Source: Butyrivibrio sp. INlla21
Lineage (GTDB): Bacteria > Bacillota > Clostridia > Lachnospirales > Lachnospiraceae
Assembly (NCBI RefSeq): GCF_900116875.1
Contig: NZ_FPCC01000006.1
Coordinates: forward strand, 1 to 64,000
Length of the DNA: 64,000 bases
Direction: 5' to 3'
The notes under the pieces were generated by a model. That model worked only from the letters and a program-made list of their open reading frames with translations, searched no databases and was not told the origin of the DNA. A program made the position numbers and the translations under genes. Shown one piece after another: positions 7,253 through 15,284 of this stretch; positions within the stretch are counted from its first letter, which is position 1, and every line of letters begins with the position of its first letter.

Positions 7253-7741
7253 ATGGGAATGTCAAGAGAAGAAGCAATAAGTTTGTTGACGCAAGTAAAT
7301 CACATATTGGTTAATAGTAATTCGTGGCTTGAAAACACGCACGAACCATTAAATATAGCCTTTGATATGGCAATCAAAGCACTAGAGCAAGAGCCGATCA
7401 CTAAGAATGATTTAGAAGATGATGCAGTAAGCAGACAGGCAATAAACGGATATATAGATTATATCCTCAGTCATGGGATGGGGAAAAAGAAGTCATTTGA
7501 TTTTATCAAAAAGTTTGTGGCTAATTTGCCCTCAGTAACACCACAAGAGCCAAGAAAAGGACATTGGGAGCATGGAAAAGAACTAGGCAGAGAATACCAA
7601 GGAAAAACACTTGTAGATATTACTTATGAGGATTGGCATTGTAGTAATTGTCATTGTGTTATAGAACAATCAAGCAAGCCTAAATGGAGTTATTGCCCTA
7701 ATTGTGGGGCAAAGATGGATAGAGCAGAACGTGAGGGATAA
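7253..7741 (+). CDS. phage accessory protein with C-terminal zinc ribbon
   Basis: 162 residues. N-terminal helical part (MSREEAISLLTQVNHILV, FDMAIKALEQEP), middle motif DAVSRQAINGYIDYIL and FVANLPSVTPQEP, then CSNCH...YCPNCGAKMD at the C-terminus. This SRQA - LPSV - YCPNCGAKM order is a frequent composite in gut phages with no established function. Confidence 0.7.
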   Translation: MGMSREEAISLLTQVNHILVNSNSWLENTHEPLNIAFDMAIKALEQEPITKNDLEDDAVSRQAINGYIDYILSHGMGKKKSFDFIKKFVANLPSVTPQEPRKGHWEHGKELGREYQGKTLVDITYEDWHCSNCHCVIEQSSKPKWSYCPNCGAKMDRAEREG

Positions 7742-7744
7742 GGA

Positions 7745-7972
7745 ATGACAAGAAAGATAGCATTACATTGTATGAAATCCGCAAGTGAGTTAGAGCGTGA
7801 ATTATGCGAAGAATGTCCAATATACGGTCAGACAGGATGTGACCATTGCTATGATGATGCTTTGCAGTATGTTATCGGAATGTTAGAGCAATATCCTACG
7901 CTTGACAAGATAAGAGCCGAGATTATCGAGTTGAGAAGTAAACAGAATGGGGTGGGTAATGATGAAATGTAG
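7745..7972 (+). CDS. small Cys-containing protein with K(I/L)RAEI tail
   Basis: 75 residues. Cys-rich first half (CEECPIYGQTGCDHCYDD) and a second half ending LDKIRAEIIELRSK, a segment shared with the proteins at 8842, 9760 and 12621. It overlaps the next gene. Confidence 0.6.
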   Translation: MTRKIALHCMKSASELERELCEECPIYGQTGCDHCYDDALQYVIGMLEQYPTLDKIRAEIIELRSKQNGVGNDEM

Positions 7973-8168
7973 ACACATGCCACGAAAAGCCTATAAATAC
8001 CCTTGTACCGATTGCGAAAACAAAGATTCAAGTAAATGCAAAGAATTTGGCGGCAAAGAGCCTATAACTTGCGAGGCTTGTCATTGGTATTGCGGAATTG
8101 ACAAAACAGTTTGTTACAAAAGGAGAGGGCATAACATTAGAACTTGCGAAAATTTTGAGTGGAATTGA
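7959..8168 (+). CDS. Cys-rich mini-protein
   Basis: 69 residues from ATG 7959 (GGTGGG upstream; the in-frame ATG at 7962 is nearly as good). Contains CRH, PCTDCENKDSSKCKEF, ITCEACHWYCGI, TVCYKRR and RTCENFEW, about nine cysteines, suggesting two metal-bound knuckles. Similar short proteins are common in phages; no known role. Confidence 0.6.
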   Translation: MMKCRHMPRKAYKYPCTDCENKDSSKCKEFGGKEPITCEACHWYCGIDKTVCYKRRGHNIRTCENFEWN

Positions 8169-8180
8169 TGAGGTGAGGAC

Positions 8181-8597
8181 ATGACAAGAGAAGAGAAAGA
8201 AAGGCTTTTAGCAGAGATAGAAAATCAATACAAATGGTTAATGACGAAAAGCCCGACTATATACATGATAGATATTGCGTTTGACGCAATCAGAAAAGCG
8301 GTAAGAGATGAAGCCTCAAAAGAACAACTAGAGCCGAGATGGATTCCTGTTAGCGAAAAGCTTCCTAACGATAGAGATTGGTATTTGGGTATATTTAAAG
8401 AAGCTGATACAGGTTGGATAAATCCTTTACCTTTCATTTGCGTTTATATGGGGCTTGAAACTATGGCAACTACAAAAGAACATTGGATATTACGAGGATT
8501 TACAGATAGAGATGTTAGAGATTGCGATTATTATTTCAATCTTGAATGCGTAGCATGGATGCCATTACCAGAGGCAGAAAGTGAGGATAAGGAATGA
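8181..8597 (+). CDS. DUF551-domain protein
   Basis: 138 residues. An N-terminal helical segment precedes the DUF551 domain: PRWIPVSEKLPNDRDWYL near residue 53 and ECVAWMPLPEAE at the end. DUF551 is widespread in phages and its role is unknown. Stop and next start overlap by 4 nt. Confidence 0.8.
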   Translation: MTREEKERLLAEIENQYKWLMTKSPTIYMIDIAFDAIRKAVRDEASKEQLEPRWIPVSEKLPNDRDWYLGIFKEADTGWINPLPFICVYMGLETMATTKEHWILRGFTDRDVRDCDYYFNLECVAWMPLPEAESEDKE

Positions 8598-8845
8598 GTA
8601 AATCAATTTTAACAATAGACACTCCTAAAGGATGCGTTTTTTGCCCATTAGCAAAAATGCATGGTTTTAATGCGTTCCACAACTATTCGGTGAAACAAGA
8701 ATGTGTAATGGATAGACAACCGTATATGGGGATAACTTGTCCGTTTTGTAATGGCATTAGGTATATTTACAACTTAACAGATGATGAAGTGCTGACATAC
8801 AAATATAAGGAATGTCCATTAAAAGAAAGTGAGGATAAGGGATGA
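8594..8845 (+). CDS. Cys-rich hypothetical protein
   Basis: 83 residues. Cysteines occur in KGCVFCPLA, QECVMD, ITCPFCNG and KECPL, giving a likely zinc-binding module of the phage type. Coupled to the genes on both sides by ATGA-like overlaps. Confidence 0.6.
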   Translation: MSKSILTIDTPKGCVFCPLAKMHGFNAFHNYSVKQECVMDRQPYMGITCPFCNGIRYIYNLTDDEVLTYKYKECPLKESEDKG

Positions 8846-9219
8846 AAATACACGACAAGTTTGTTATCGAATTGAGAGAAGTTATCAAAGGCTATGGGAA
8901 TGACCCTACAGTACAAGACCCTTGTAAATTTCCTTGCGACTATAAGTTTTACGAGATAGGCGGTGTGGCAATCTGCGAAGAAAGTTTCAAGAAGATGAAA
9001 CCACTTGAAAGTGAAATCAATGCGGTGCTTGACAAGCTAAGAGCCGAGATAAAAGCAAAAATCGAACAAGAAGATTTTGCACGTTCTGTATTTCGCCATG
9101 AAGAAAAAGAAACTGCTAAAGCAGAACAATGTACTGGCAGTATTTTTGCTTACAAAAATGTACTTAAACTTATTGACAAATACAAGTCAGAAAGCGAGGT
9201 AGAAGATGGGAATGATTGA
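8842..9219 (+). CDS. phage accessory protein with shared KLRAEI...IDKYKSE tail
   Basis: 125 residues. Distinct N-terminal half (CKFPCDYKFYEIGGVAICEE); C-terminal half runs from LDKLRAEIKAKIEQ to LKLIDKYKSESE, the same tail as in the protein at 12621. This shared module across unrelated N-termini suggests shuffling. Confidence 0.6.
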   Translation: MKIHDKFVIELREVIKGYGNDPTVQDPCKFPCDYKFYEIGGVAICEESFKKMKPLESEINAVLDKLRAEIKAKIEQEDFARSVFRHEEKETAKAEQCTGSIFAYKNVLKLIDKYKSESEVEDGND

Positions 9220-9355
9220 AAAGCACGAGCTGACCTTATCATTCAATACATCAGAAGAATTATGGCAGTTTGCTAAAGAACATCAAGATAAGGTTGTAGG
9301 TATGGTGGATTATAAGATTAACAAATGGGAACAGACAGATGGGAATGACGATTGA
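9206..9355 (+). CDS. small hypothetical protein
   Basis: 49 residues from ATG 9206 (alternative 9212), starting MGMIEKHELTLSFNTSEELW. It overlaps both neighbours by about 15 nt, and each of these neighbours starts with a similar AGATGGGAATGA block. No known motif. Confidence 0.45.
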   Translation: MGMIEKHELTLSFNTSEELWQFAKEHQDKVVGMVDYKINKWEQTDGNDD

Positions 9356-9518
9356 TGAATTAAAACAACAGCTATTCAAGTTATCTTTTGCTTTGGATAG
9401 TCAGAGCGCAGGAAAAGATTATGTGGCTTTGAGAGATACACATTATAGAAATCAAAAGTGGTTACATGACCATGATTTACAAGAGGAATACTATCAATAT
9501 TTTATTACGAAGATATGA
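9339..9518 (+). CDS. small hypothetical protein
   Basis: 59 residues from ATG 9339 (alternative 9345), MTIDELKQQLFKLSF at the start. Helical and charged; no family recognised. The start region repeats the AGATGGGAATGA sequence seen before the genes at 9206 and 9528. Confidence 0.5.
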   Translation: MGMTIDELKQQLFKLSFALDSQSAGKDYVALRDTHYRNQKWLHDHDLQEEYYQYFITKI

Positions 9519-9527
9519 GGGCAGAAG

Positions 9528-9773
9528 ATGGGAATGATGATTGAGAACAGTATTGAAACATTAACATCTATTTTAGACGAGGCAACAGAGAGTGAAGATT
9601 CTGTTTGCTATGTTACTTCCGCAGATGCAGGGTCATTAAAGCTGGCAATAGAAACCATGCGCCAGTATCAGAAGATACAAGCCTATATGAAGAAGTTAGA
9701 GAAAAACGGACAATATGGCACTCTAAGAAAGCTAAAAATAGTGATAGGAGAGGTAGAAGATGGCAAAGCATGA
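9528..9773 (+). CDS. small hypothetical protein
   Basis: 81 residues, start behind GGGCAG/AAGATG. Mostly helical, MRQYQKIQAYMKKLEKNGQYG in the second half. Overlaps the next gene by 14 nt. No known domain. Confidence 0.55.
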   Translation: MGMMIENSIETLTSILDEATESEDSVCYVTSADAGSLKLAIETMRQYQKIQAYMKKLEKNGQYGTLRKLKIVIGEVEDGKA

Positions 9774-10029
9774 ATATGTAGACATAGAACGAGTATTAGA
9801 TGAAATTAGATGTATGGATAATGACGGATGTATAACACGTTCAACAAACCATATATGCGAAGATATACAGACAATATCAACGTTCACCGAGCAGGAAATA
9901 GTAAAGCCGTATCTTGATAAGTTAAAAAGCGAGATATTGAAAGCAACATGGGATAACTATTATATGCCTGTAAATAAGTTGTCAGCAGATGAAATTTTTG
10001 AAATCATAGACAACCTATTAACAGAATAA
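9760..10029 (+). CDS. phage accessory protein with shared DKLKSEI...IIDNL tail
   Basis: 89 residues behind GGAGAGG. The C-terminal half (LDKLKSEILKA ... IFEIIDNLL) aligns with the KLRAEI-IIDKYK module of the proteins at 8842 and 12621; the N-terminal half (VDIERVLDEIRCMDNDGCI) is different. Confidence 0.55.
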   Translation: MAKHEYVDIERVLDEIRCMDNDGCITRSTNHICEDIQTISTFTEQEIVKPYLDKLKSEILKATWDNYYMPVNKLSADEIFEIIDNLLTE

Positions 10030-10040
10030 GGAGATGAGAA

Positions 10041-10502
10041 ATGGGGCTAATTGAAAAAGATCTGGCGTTATCACACCCTTTTGCTAATGGCAAGTATGAT
10101 CATGAGAACGCCAACATAGACTTTGTATTAGGGCATGAAAGTTACAAAGAATGGTTAGAGACACTTCCCGAAGTGGATTCTGTATCAGCATCAACTTATG
10201 AACAGTTGCGTTGGGAAAGGGACGTAGCTCTGACACAGCTCGAAGAACTAGGCAAGGGTCTTGGAGAAAAGACATGGCATTATTGTGCGGCAATGGAAGA
10301 TCTGCCTAAAAAGCACGATGAATACTTGGTAACGTGGACCGGTTATCTTGGTCATAAAATTACAAAGCCTTTGATTGCTATTCTCGAGTATTCAACCTTT
10401 TATGACGAATGGCAAACCCTGGAAATAGAAAAACTAGGATACAGAAATGTAATAGTTCATGCGTGGATGACGTTGCCAAAAGCCTACGGGGAGGTAGATT
10501 GA
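10041..10502 (+). CDS. phage accessory protein with ERDxAxxQLxxLGxxLGEK module
   Basis: 153 residues behind AAGGAGATG. Residues about 55-83 carry YEQLRWERDVALTQLEEL and GKGLGEK, also found in the protein at 12833. The C-terminal half (MEDLPKKHDEYLVTWTG ... VIVHAWMTLPKAYG) resembles a DUF551-like end. Function unknown. Confidence 0.6.
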   Translation: MGLIEKDLALSHPFANGKYDHENANIDFVLGHESYKEWLETLPEVDSVSASTYEQLRWERDVALTQLEELGKGLGEKTWHYCAAMEDLPKKHDEYLVTWTGYLGHKITKPLIAILEYSTFYDEWQTLEIEKLGYRNVIVHAWMTLPKAYGEVD

Positions 10503-10658
10503 ATGAAGGATCTGAAAAAGCTTATTGAGAGTATATACAACGCAGAATATACATATCTTGGATATGATAGAAAGACAACTACAAGTAAGATAATAAGTGA
10601 CTTCGATGAAAAAGCTGCTGCCAAACAAGCTGCTATATCAAAAGCAGGAGGTGACTGA
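10503..10658 (+). CDS. small hypothetical protein
   Basis: 51 residues from ATG 10503, which overlaps the preceding stop region. Contains helical, basic sequence (MKDLKKLIESIYNAEYTYLG) and an Ala-rich end. Its 3' end carries the AGGAGGTG site of the next gene. Confidence 0.5.
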   Translation: MKDLKKLIESIYNAEYTYLGYDRKTTTSKIISDFDEKAAAKQAAISKAGGD

Positions 10659-10662
10659 AATA

Positions 10663-10935
10663 ATGTACAGCAATATTGACATGTGGATAAAACCTTTAGA
10701 TTCACCTGATGCTACTTATCAAAAACTCGGGAATTGCGAAGTAATCGCGCTTACCTCTGTTGAGGAACCCAAAGAAAGTATTGGTAGTAAGTATTTTGCC
10801 TCAGACTCTATTACTATCCCATGCAAGATTAAGAATATAACAAATTTTAAGGCTTTTTGCATATACATGGTATCAGGTAATGATCTGTACTTAAGGTTCC
10901 CTAAAAAGCTCAGAAGAAAGAGAGGTTGGAAGTGA
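10663..10935 (+). CDS. hypothetical protein
   Basis: 90 residues from ATG 10663, chosen because AGGAGGTG lies 11 nt upstream. Predicted beta-rich, no Cys finger, very basic C-terminus (PKKLRRKRGWK). No family recognised. Confidence 0.55.
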   Translation: MYSNIDMWIKPLDSPDATYQKLGNCEVIALTSVEEPKESIGSKYFASDSITIPCKIKNITNFKAFCIYMVSGNDLYLRFPKKLRRKRGWK

Positions 10936-11273
10936 GAAACTGTCCTAATTGTGGTGCGCCAATTGACCCTTATATGGTGCATTGCCCATATTGCAATACA
11001 TATTATTTTGATTTAACTGCATTTGATTGTAGCAAGAAGTGTTTTGTAAAATTCAAGACCAGCATAAACGGTCAGGAGTGCTATGTTACAGCCCTTGCAA
11101 AGCCAACATTAGAGGACGCAACGATTGAAAGCAATACGATGGATTGCGTGGATCCTTTTGGAAACAAGTTGGTCAGCTATGCAACAGGTAGAACATGCAA
11201 CTTACACGCAAACTTTTGTTGCCAGGTAAATCCAGAAGATAAAACACTATTTGTAATAGAGGTCGAAGAATGA
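10932..11273 (+). CDS. zinc-ribbon protein with beta-rich body
   Basis: 113 residues from a GTG at 10932 (an in-frame TTG lies at 10926). It begins RNCPNCGAPIDPYMVHCPYCNTYY, a classic four-Cys ribbon, then a body with further cysteines. Unknown role. Confidence 0.6.
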   Translation: MRNCPNCGAPIDPYMVHCPYCNTYYFDLTAFDCSKKCFVKFKTSINGQECYVTALAKPTLEDATIESNTMDCVDPFGNKLVSYATGRTCNLHANFCCQVNPEDKTLFVIEVEE

Positions 11274-11611
11274 AAAATGTAAGTAAGAGAGAACTATTAG
11301 CTGAGTATATCCGAAATCAGCTGGAGGCAGAAGACGTAGAAATATACCTGGATGTTGAAGACTACAAGACGATTCTTGAAGAGCTAACGCCAGATGTAAA
11401 AGCGGTCGCCATCAAGGATAGCGCCACCGGAAGATACTATGCTGGGTGCAACAAAGAACTAAGCCAGACGTTGTTGGGAGCGCAAATATACAGATCGGCA
11501 AAGGCGGCTGAGAATGTAATCAAGAAATCAATAAACTTCCACATAGACAATCCTATAATTGTCAACGTGGAATTAAAAGAAAGGAGTCCCAATGAAGATA
11601 ACGAAGGCTAA
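11270..11611 (+). CDS. hypothetical protein
   Basis: 113 residues, start overlapping the previous stop (ATGA). Sequence starts MKNVSKRELLAEYIRNQLEAEDVEIY; the middle (VAIKDSATGRYYAGCN) is beta-like. Overlaps the next gene by 20 nt. No domain recognised. Confidence 0.55.
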   Translation: MKNVSKRELLAEYIRNQLEAEDVEIYLDVEDYKTILEELTPDVKAVAIKDSATGRYYAGCNKELSQTLLGAQIYRSAKAAENVIKKSINFHIDNPIIVNVELKERSPNEDNEG

Positions 11612-11783
11612 AGGCGAGGGGCAAGGTCAATGCCTTAGATGCAAACAACTCGGGATATGGAACCGCCAATGGATGTCTTTCTTATATGAGATAGAAGGAA
11701 AACCGGGAGTTTATTGTAAGAAATGTGTTGACGAACTCAGATACATAGAACAGAAGGAGAGCAGAGACCGTTTTAAGACATGA
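11592..11783 (+). CDS. small zinc-finger protein
   Basis: 63 residues behind AAGGAG. Pattern CLRCKQ ... YCKKCVDELRY is a CxxC...CxxC finger. It overlaps upstream and ends in ATGA at 11780-11783, where another in-frame ATG begins. Confidence 0.6.
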   Translation: MKITKAKGEGQGQCLRCKQLGIWNRQWMSFLYEIEGKPGVYCKKCVDELRYIEQKESRDRFKT

Positions 11784-11846
11784 GCACTATAAGTGCGATC
11801 ATGATGGCTCAAATACTAGAAGAAATTAAAAGAGAGGGGAGTCTGT

Positions 11847-11924
11847 ATGCTAGAAGTAACAATGATATATATTGTATTCAGCGTAATAGCGGGGCTGATA
11901 TTCAGATGGTTGGATCGGAGGTGA
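11847..11924 (+). CDS. possible 25-residue membrane peptide
   Basis: ATG 11847 follows GAGGGGAG. The product MLEVTMIYIVFSVIAGLIFR and a basic end is a single hydrophobic helix, a type often seen as tiny membrane proteins in phage gene trains. It is in a different frame from the long reading frame that would start at 11780. Confidence 0.35.
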   Translation: MLEVTMIYIVFSVIAGLIFRWLDRR

Positions 11925-11941
11925 ACAAAGAGGTGTCGAGA

Positions 11942-12667
11942 ATGATTAAACATTTCATGATTTTGAGTAGTTCATACTCATCAGGCACGAGAATTGCGTT
12001 GCATTATGTCATTGATGAGCAGACGACCCCTGAAATGTTGACAGCTGAAGTGAAAAAAATCAAAGATGCTTGTGGCGAAACAGTTTCAATTTCGACACAT
12101 TATGTTGAAACGGATTCTGACAAATGGGGTTCGGTGCCGGATAAGGATGCTTTTTTTGCAGGGGTCAAGGTTGTTGATACGCTTGATGAGTTTGTGAAAC
12201 TAATTTCTAAAGATCGAGTTTTAAAAGGCATTGATATTGCAAAATATATCCTTTCAGTACGGAAGTGTACGCATTTGGAATTGGAAAAATTAGTGTATAT
12301 GTGTTATGCAGATTATCTTTGTGCTACCCAGAGGAAACTTTTTGAAGATAAGATATTTGCATTTAAATACGGACCGGTAGTTGAATCTGTTTATGAAGCA
12401 TATAAGGGCATGAAGGAGATTGAAGAATGTGCTGATGATACACATCTAGAAGAAGATTATGCTAAAATGCCAGCACGAAGCAGGATTTTGTTTGCAGAGG
12501 ACGGTATTGGTAAAATTGACCATATTGATGCGACTTTAAAACGATTCAGCGGTTTATCTGCAAGTGAACTTGTAGATATAACTCATGTTAAGGGAGGACC
12601 GTGGGATTCGGTAAATAAGGATGAACAGTATGCTGAAATATCAGATAGAATCATCCTGGGGCTATGA
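11942..12667 (+). CDS. Panacea-domain (SocA-like, DUF4065) protein
   Basis: 241 residues from ATG 11942 behind GAGGTG; the same frame is open back to ATG 11780 (295 residues), but that part overlaps a likely small gene. Residues about 95-220 match Panacea: DIAKYILS, THLELEKLVYMCYADYLC, FAFKYGPVVESVYEAY, SASELVDITH, GGPWDSV. Panacea domains are broad antitoxin modules; SocA is a proteolytic adaptor. The first 95 residues (MIKHFMILSSSYSSGTRIA) are not recognised and could be a fused partner. No separate toxin gene is adjacent. Confidence 0.75.
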   Translation: MIKHFMILSSSYSSGTRIALHYVIDEQTTPEMLTAEVKKIKDACGETVSISTHYVETDSDKWGSVPDKDAFFAGVKVVDTLDEFVKLISKDRVLKGIDIAKYILSVRKCTHLELEKLVYMCYADYLCATQRKLFEDKIFAFKYGPVVESVYEAYKGMKEIEECADDTHLEEDYAKMPARSRILFAEDGIGKIDHIDATLKRFSGLSASELVDITHVKGGPWDSVNKDEQYAEISDRIILGL

Positions 12668-12836
12668 TACAGCCAATGACGAATGGTTAGATAGGATAGA
12701 CAAGATAAGAGCCGAGATTGAGCAGAACGCATATCCAATAGTACACGGAGTTAATAGTCACGAAAAAGGCATGACATTGTATGGAATATTACAGATTATC
12801 GACAAGTATAAGGCAGAAAGCGAGGGTAAAGAATGA
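12621..12836 (+). CDS. phage accessory protein with KIRAEI...IIDKYKAE module, probably 5'-truncated
   Basis: 71 residues; the start overlaps the Panacea gene by 47 nt and the first residues have no clear origin. The body (IDKIRAEIEQNAYPIV ... LQIIDKYKAESEG) is the same module as in the proteins at 8842 and 9760. It looks like a gene that lost its 5' part when the Panacea gene arrived. Confidence 0.5.
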   Translation: MNSMLKYQIESSWGYDTANDEWLDRIDKIRAEIEQNAYPIVHGVNSHEKGMTLYGILQIIDKYKAESEGKE

Positions 12837-13264
12837 CAAAACAAGTATATGACGATTTGAAAGAACTTGAAGCAACTTATAAAAAACTATCATGCTCGGT
12901 TGCGAGCGCTATGAGTCTTATCGGCTTTGAAAAAAAAGAAATAGCAAACGCCTACGATCAAGTAAGGGCAGAACGAGATATAGCCTTGTCGCAGCTCAAA
13001 GAAATAGGGAAGTGCCTTGGCGAGAAGATGGACGATGTAAAGCCTGTTATTCATGCTAAATGGGAACTTAGATGTAGAGGCAACAAGTGCACAGATATAT
13101 ATTGCTCTAATTGCAACACTGTGAGAGTTAAGGATTACTCATATAACTCCGCAGGCTACACATTAAAAGAGTTAAGCGAGCTAGATAAGGGAATTAAGGA
13201 TTTCGCCAAGGAAAATAACTTGAATTACTGTGAAGTTTGTGGGGCGATAATGGATAAGGAGTAA
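12833..13264 (+). CDS. phage accessory protein with ERDxAxxQL module and zinc ribbon
   Basis: 143 residues. Residues about 40-62 (YDQVRAERDIALSQLKEIG) match the module in the protein at 10041. The second half is a zinc ribbon: RCRGNKCTDIYCSNCN and YCEVCGAIMDKE. A composite of modules found elsewhere in the element. Confidence 0.6.
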   Translation: MTKQVYDDLKELEATYKKLSCSVASAMSLIGFEKKEIANAYDQVRAERDIALSQLKEIGKCLGEKMDDVKPVIHAKWELRCRGNKCTDIYCSNCNTVRVKDYSYNSAGYTLKELSELDKGIKDFAKENNLNYCEVCGAIMDKE

Positions 13265-13280
13265 AGAGAGGATTGGAAGT

Positions 13281-13472
13281 ATGGAAAAACCAAACTACAT
13301 ACGGTACGTAGAGTTAAATAAAAGAAAACAAGAAAGAGCAGCTGCCGAAACGGTAATGGCTAGTTGGATGACCGATAGCGAAGCCGTCTCAAAAGAAGTT
13401 TTAACAAAGGCAATGCTTTTTGCAATAAATGACATGCACACTATGCAAGCCTGTGAGGATATATTGGGATGA
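13281..13472 (+). CDS. small hypothetical protein
   Basis: 63 residues behind GAGAGGA. Mostly helical (KRKQERAAAETVMASWM, LTKAMLFAINDMHTM). No family recognised. Confidence 0.55.
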   Translation: MEKPNYIRYVELNKRKQERAAAETVMASWMTDSEAVSKEVLTKAMLFAINDMHTMQACEDILG

Positions 13473-13481
13473 GGAGGATAG

Positions 13482-13607
13482 ATGTTAATAGAGTATTTTA
13501 TATTAAAGGGGTTTAAAGAAGATAATAGAGGGGAATATGAAGCAACTAGGATAAATTATTTCACTGAATTCCCGAGCGATGAAGAATTCACTAATACCCA
13601 CGGGTAA
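13482..13607 (+). pseudogene. phage gene cut by the IscB/HEARO insertion
   Basis: A frame from ATG 13482 behind GAGGAGG reads MLIEYFILKGFKEDNRGEYE and on to PSDEEFT, then runs into the HEARO hairpin and stops at 13605. The last native codons coincide with the left end of the element (about 13592), so the gene is truncated. The bases just before the junction would form the guide of the IscB omega-RNA. Confidence 0.6.
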
Positions 13608-13886
13608 GCCCGTGGGATTGACTAAGACCGAAAGGTTTTAGGCGATCCCTTAGTGAGAAGCACAAGGTCTTTGCGACCTACGTTAAGGAAGAATACATAG
13701 GTACCATGGGATACCCCACAAGTTCCATGCTCTACGAGGCCGAGTAAACATCTGTCAGGGTAAGGCAGAAGTCGGAGCCATCAAAACCTTCCATTAACAT
13801 GTGCGATGTGGACCACCTCCGTAAGGAGAGAACCCGGCAGTACTATGGCCGGAGGCGTAAGCCATATTTAGAAAGGAGGCATCAGC
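13592..13886 (+). ncRNA. HEARO / IscB omega-RNA
   Basis: About 290 nt of structured sequence directly upstream of iscB, where HEARO RNAs lie. It opens with an 8-bp hairpin and continues with several short helices (GCCGGAGGC, ACCACCTCC segments) up to a GAAAGGAGG ribosome site that serves the iscB GTG start at 13887. In IscB systems this RNA carries its guide at the 5' end, drawn from DNA flanking the element. The scaffold itself looks intact. Confidence 0.8.
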
Positions 13887-14129
13887 GTGGTTGCTGTATT
13901 GTCAAAGACCGGCATCAGACTGATGCCCACAACAAACTACAAGGCACGTAAACTCTTAAAAAGTAGACGTGCTGTTATTTATCAGTACAGACCATTCACG
14001 ATAAGACTTCTTGACCGTGAGGATGGTAATGTACAAATTGTTGAATTCAAGGAGAAACTGTTAAGTAATCGAAAACATAGAAATATGTGAGTAAATATAG
14101 ACAAATGTGTATAAGGATGGTGATGTTAA

Positions 14130-15284
14130 TTGATTGTAAGTTACAAAACTGAAATCAATCCCACACAAGAACAGATACAGAAGATAAATCAAACAATAGG
14201 TACTTGCAGATACATATACAATTTTTATCTTGCCACACAAAAGGAAAGGTATGAACATGGAGAAAAACTTCAATCCGCTATGGATTTTAGCAAGTGGTTA
14301 AACAATGATTATCTTTCACAACATGAAGAACTGTCTTGGATAAAAGAAGTTAGTAGTAAATCTGTAAAACAAAGTATTGCAAACGCTTATGGTGCTTATC
14401 AGAAATTTTTCAAAAGGCAAAGTAAATTCCCTAAATTCAAGAAAAAGGGAAAGTCGGATGTAAAAATGTACTTTGTAAAGACAGATGCTAAAGCGATTAT
14501 CCGTTGTGAAAGACATAGGATAAAAATACCTACGCTTGGATGGGTAAGGCTTAAGGAAAAAGGTTATATCCCTACAACTAAAAGCAGTTTAGTAATTAAA
14601 AGCGGAACTGTATCTGAAAAGGCAGGAAGATACTATGTATCTGTGTTGATAGATGTTCCTAAAAAAGAAGTTGAGAAAAATACTAATCAAGGGGTAGGAA
14701 TTGATTTAGGAATAAAGGATTTAGCAATCTGTAGTGATAAACAAGTCTTTGCAAATATAAATAAGTCTAAAGAGGTAAAAAGACTTGAAAAGAAACTAAA
14801 ACGTGAACAGAGAAGTCTGTCACGTATGTATGAAAATAAAAAGAAAGGAGAGTCTACTCAAAAGAATATACAGAAGCAAAAGAGAAAAGTCCAAAGAATA
14901 CATCATAGGTTAGATAACATCAGAACAGATTATATCAACAAGGCAATAGCAAAGATAGTGAAAACCAAGCCATCTTATATAACTATTGAAGACTTGAATA
15001 TATCTGGAATGATGAAAAATAGACATCTTTCAAAAGCAATAAGTCAACAGAAACTATATGAGTTTAGAACTAAAATAACCAATAAGTGCCATCAAAACAA
15101 TATTGAATTAAGGATTGTAGATAGATGGTTTCCAAGTTCTAAAATCTGCAATTGTTGCGGAAATATAAAGAAAGATTTAAAGCTATCAGACAGAACATAT
15201 ATCTGTGCTTGCCGCTATGTAGCAGACAGAGATTATAACGCAAGTCTTAATCTTAGAGATTGTAAAGACTATCAGATAGCTTAA
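14130..15284 (+). CDS. tnpB: TnpB RNA-guided nuclease (IS607-type)
   Basis: 384 residues from a TTG start at 14130 behind AAGGATGGTG. N-terminal helix-turn-helix region (TEINPTQEQIQKINQ, TCRYIYNFYLA), OrfB core with RuvC-I GIDLGIKDLAI, RuvC-II YITIEDLNISGM, zinc finger (SSKICNCCGN, YICACR) and RuvC-III DRDYNASLNLR. All three acidic residues are present, so it looks active; the second CxxC pair reads CAC with R replacing the usual CG. The 3' end doubles as the start of the omega-RNA. Confidence 0.9.
   Translation: MIVSYKTEINPTQEQIQKINQTIGTCRYIYNFYLATQKERYEHGEKLQSAMDFSKWLNNDYLSQHEELSWIKEVSSKSVKQSIANAYGAYQKFFKRQSKFPKFKKKGKSDVKMYFVKTDAKAIIRCERHRIKIPTLGWVRLKEKGYIPTTKSSLVIKSGTVSEKAGRYYVSVLIDVPKKEVEKNTNQGVGIDLGIKDLAICSDKQVFANINKSKEVKRLEKKLKREQRSLSRMYENKKKGESTQKNIQKQKRKVQRIHHRLDNIRTDYINKAIAKIVKTKPSYITIEDLNISGMMKNRHLSKAISQQKLYEFRTKITNKCHQNNIELRIVDRWFPSSKICNCCGNIKKDLKLSDRTYICACRYVADRDYNASLNLRDCKDYQIA

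Noticed and set aside
11780..11941. N-terminal extension of the Panacea protein to ATG 11780
   Set aside because: The stretch overlaps a small membrane-peptide frame with its own ribosome site, and ATG 11942 has a better site. Kept as an alternative only.
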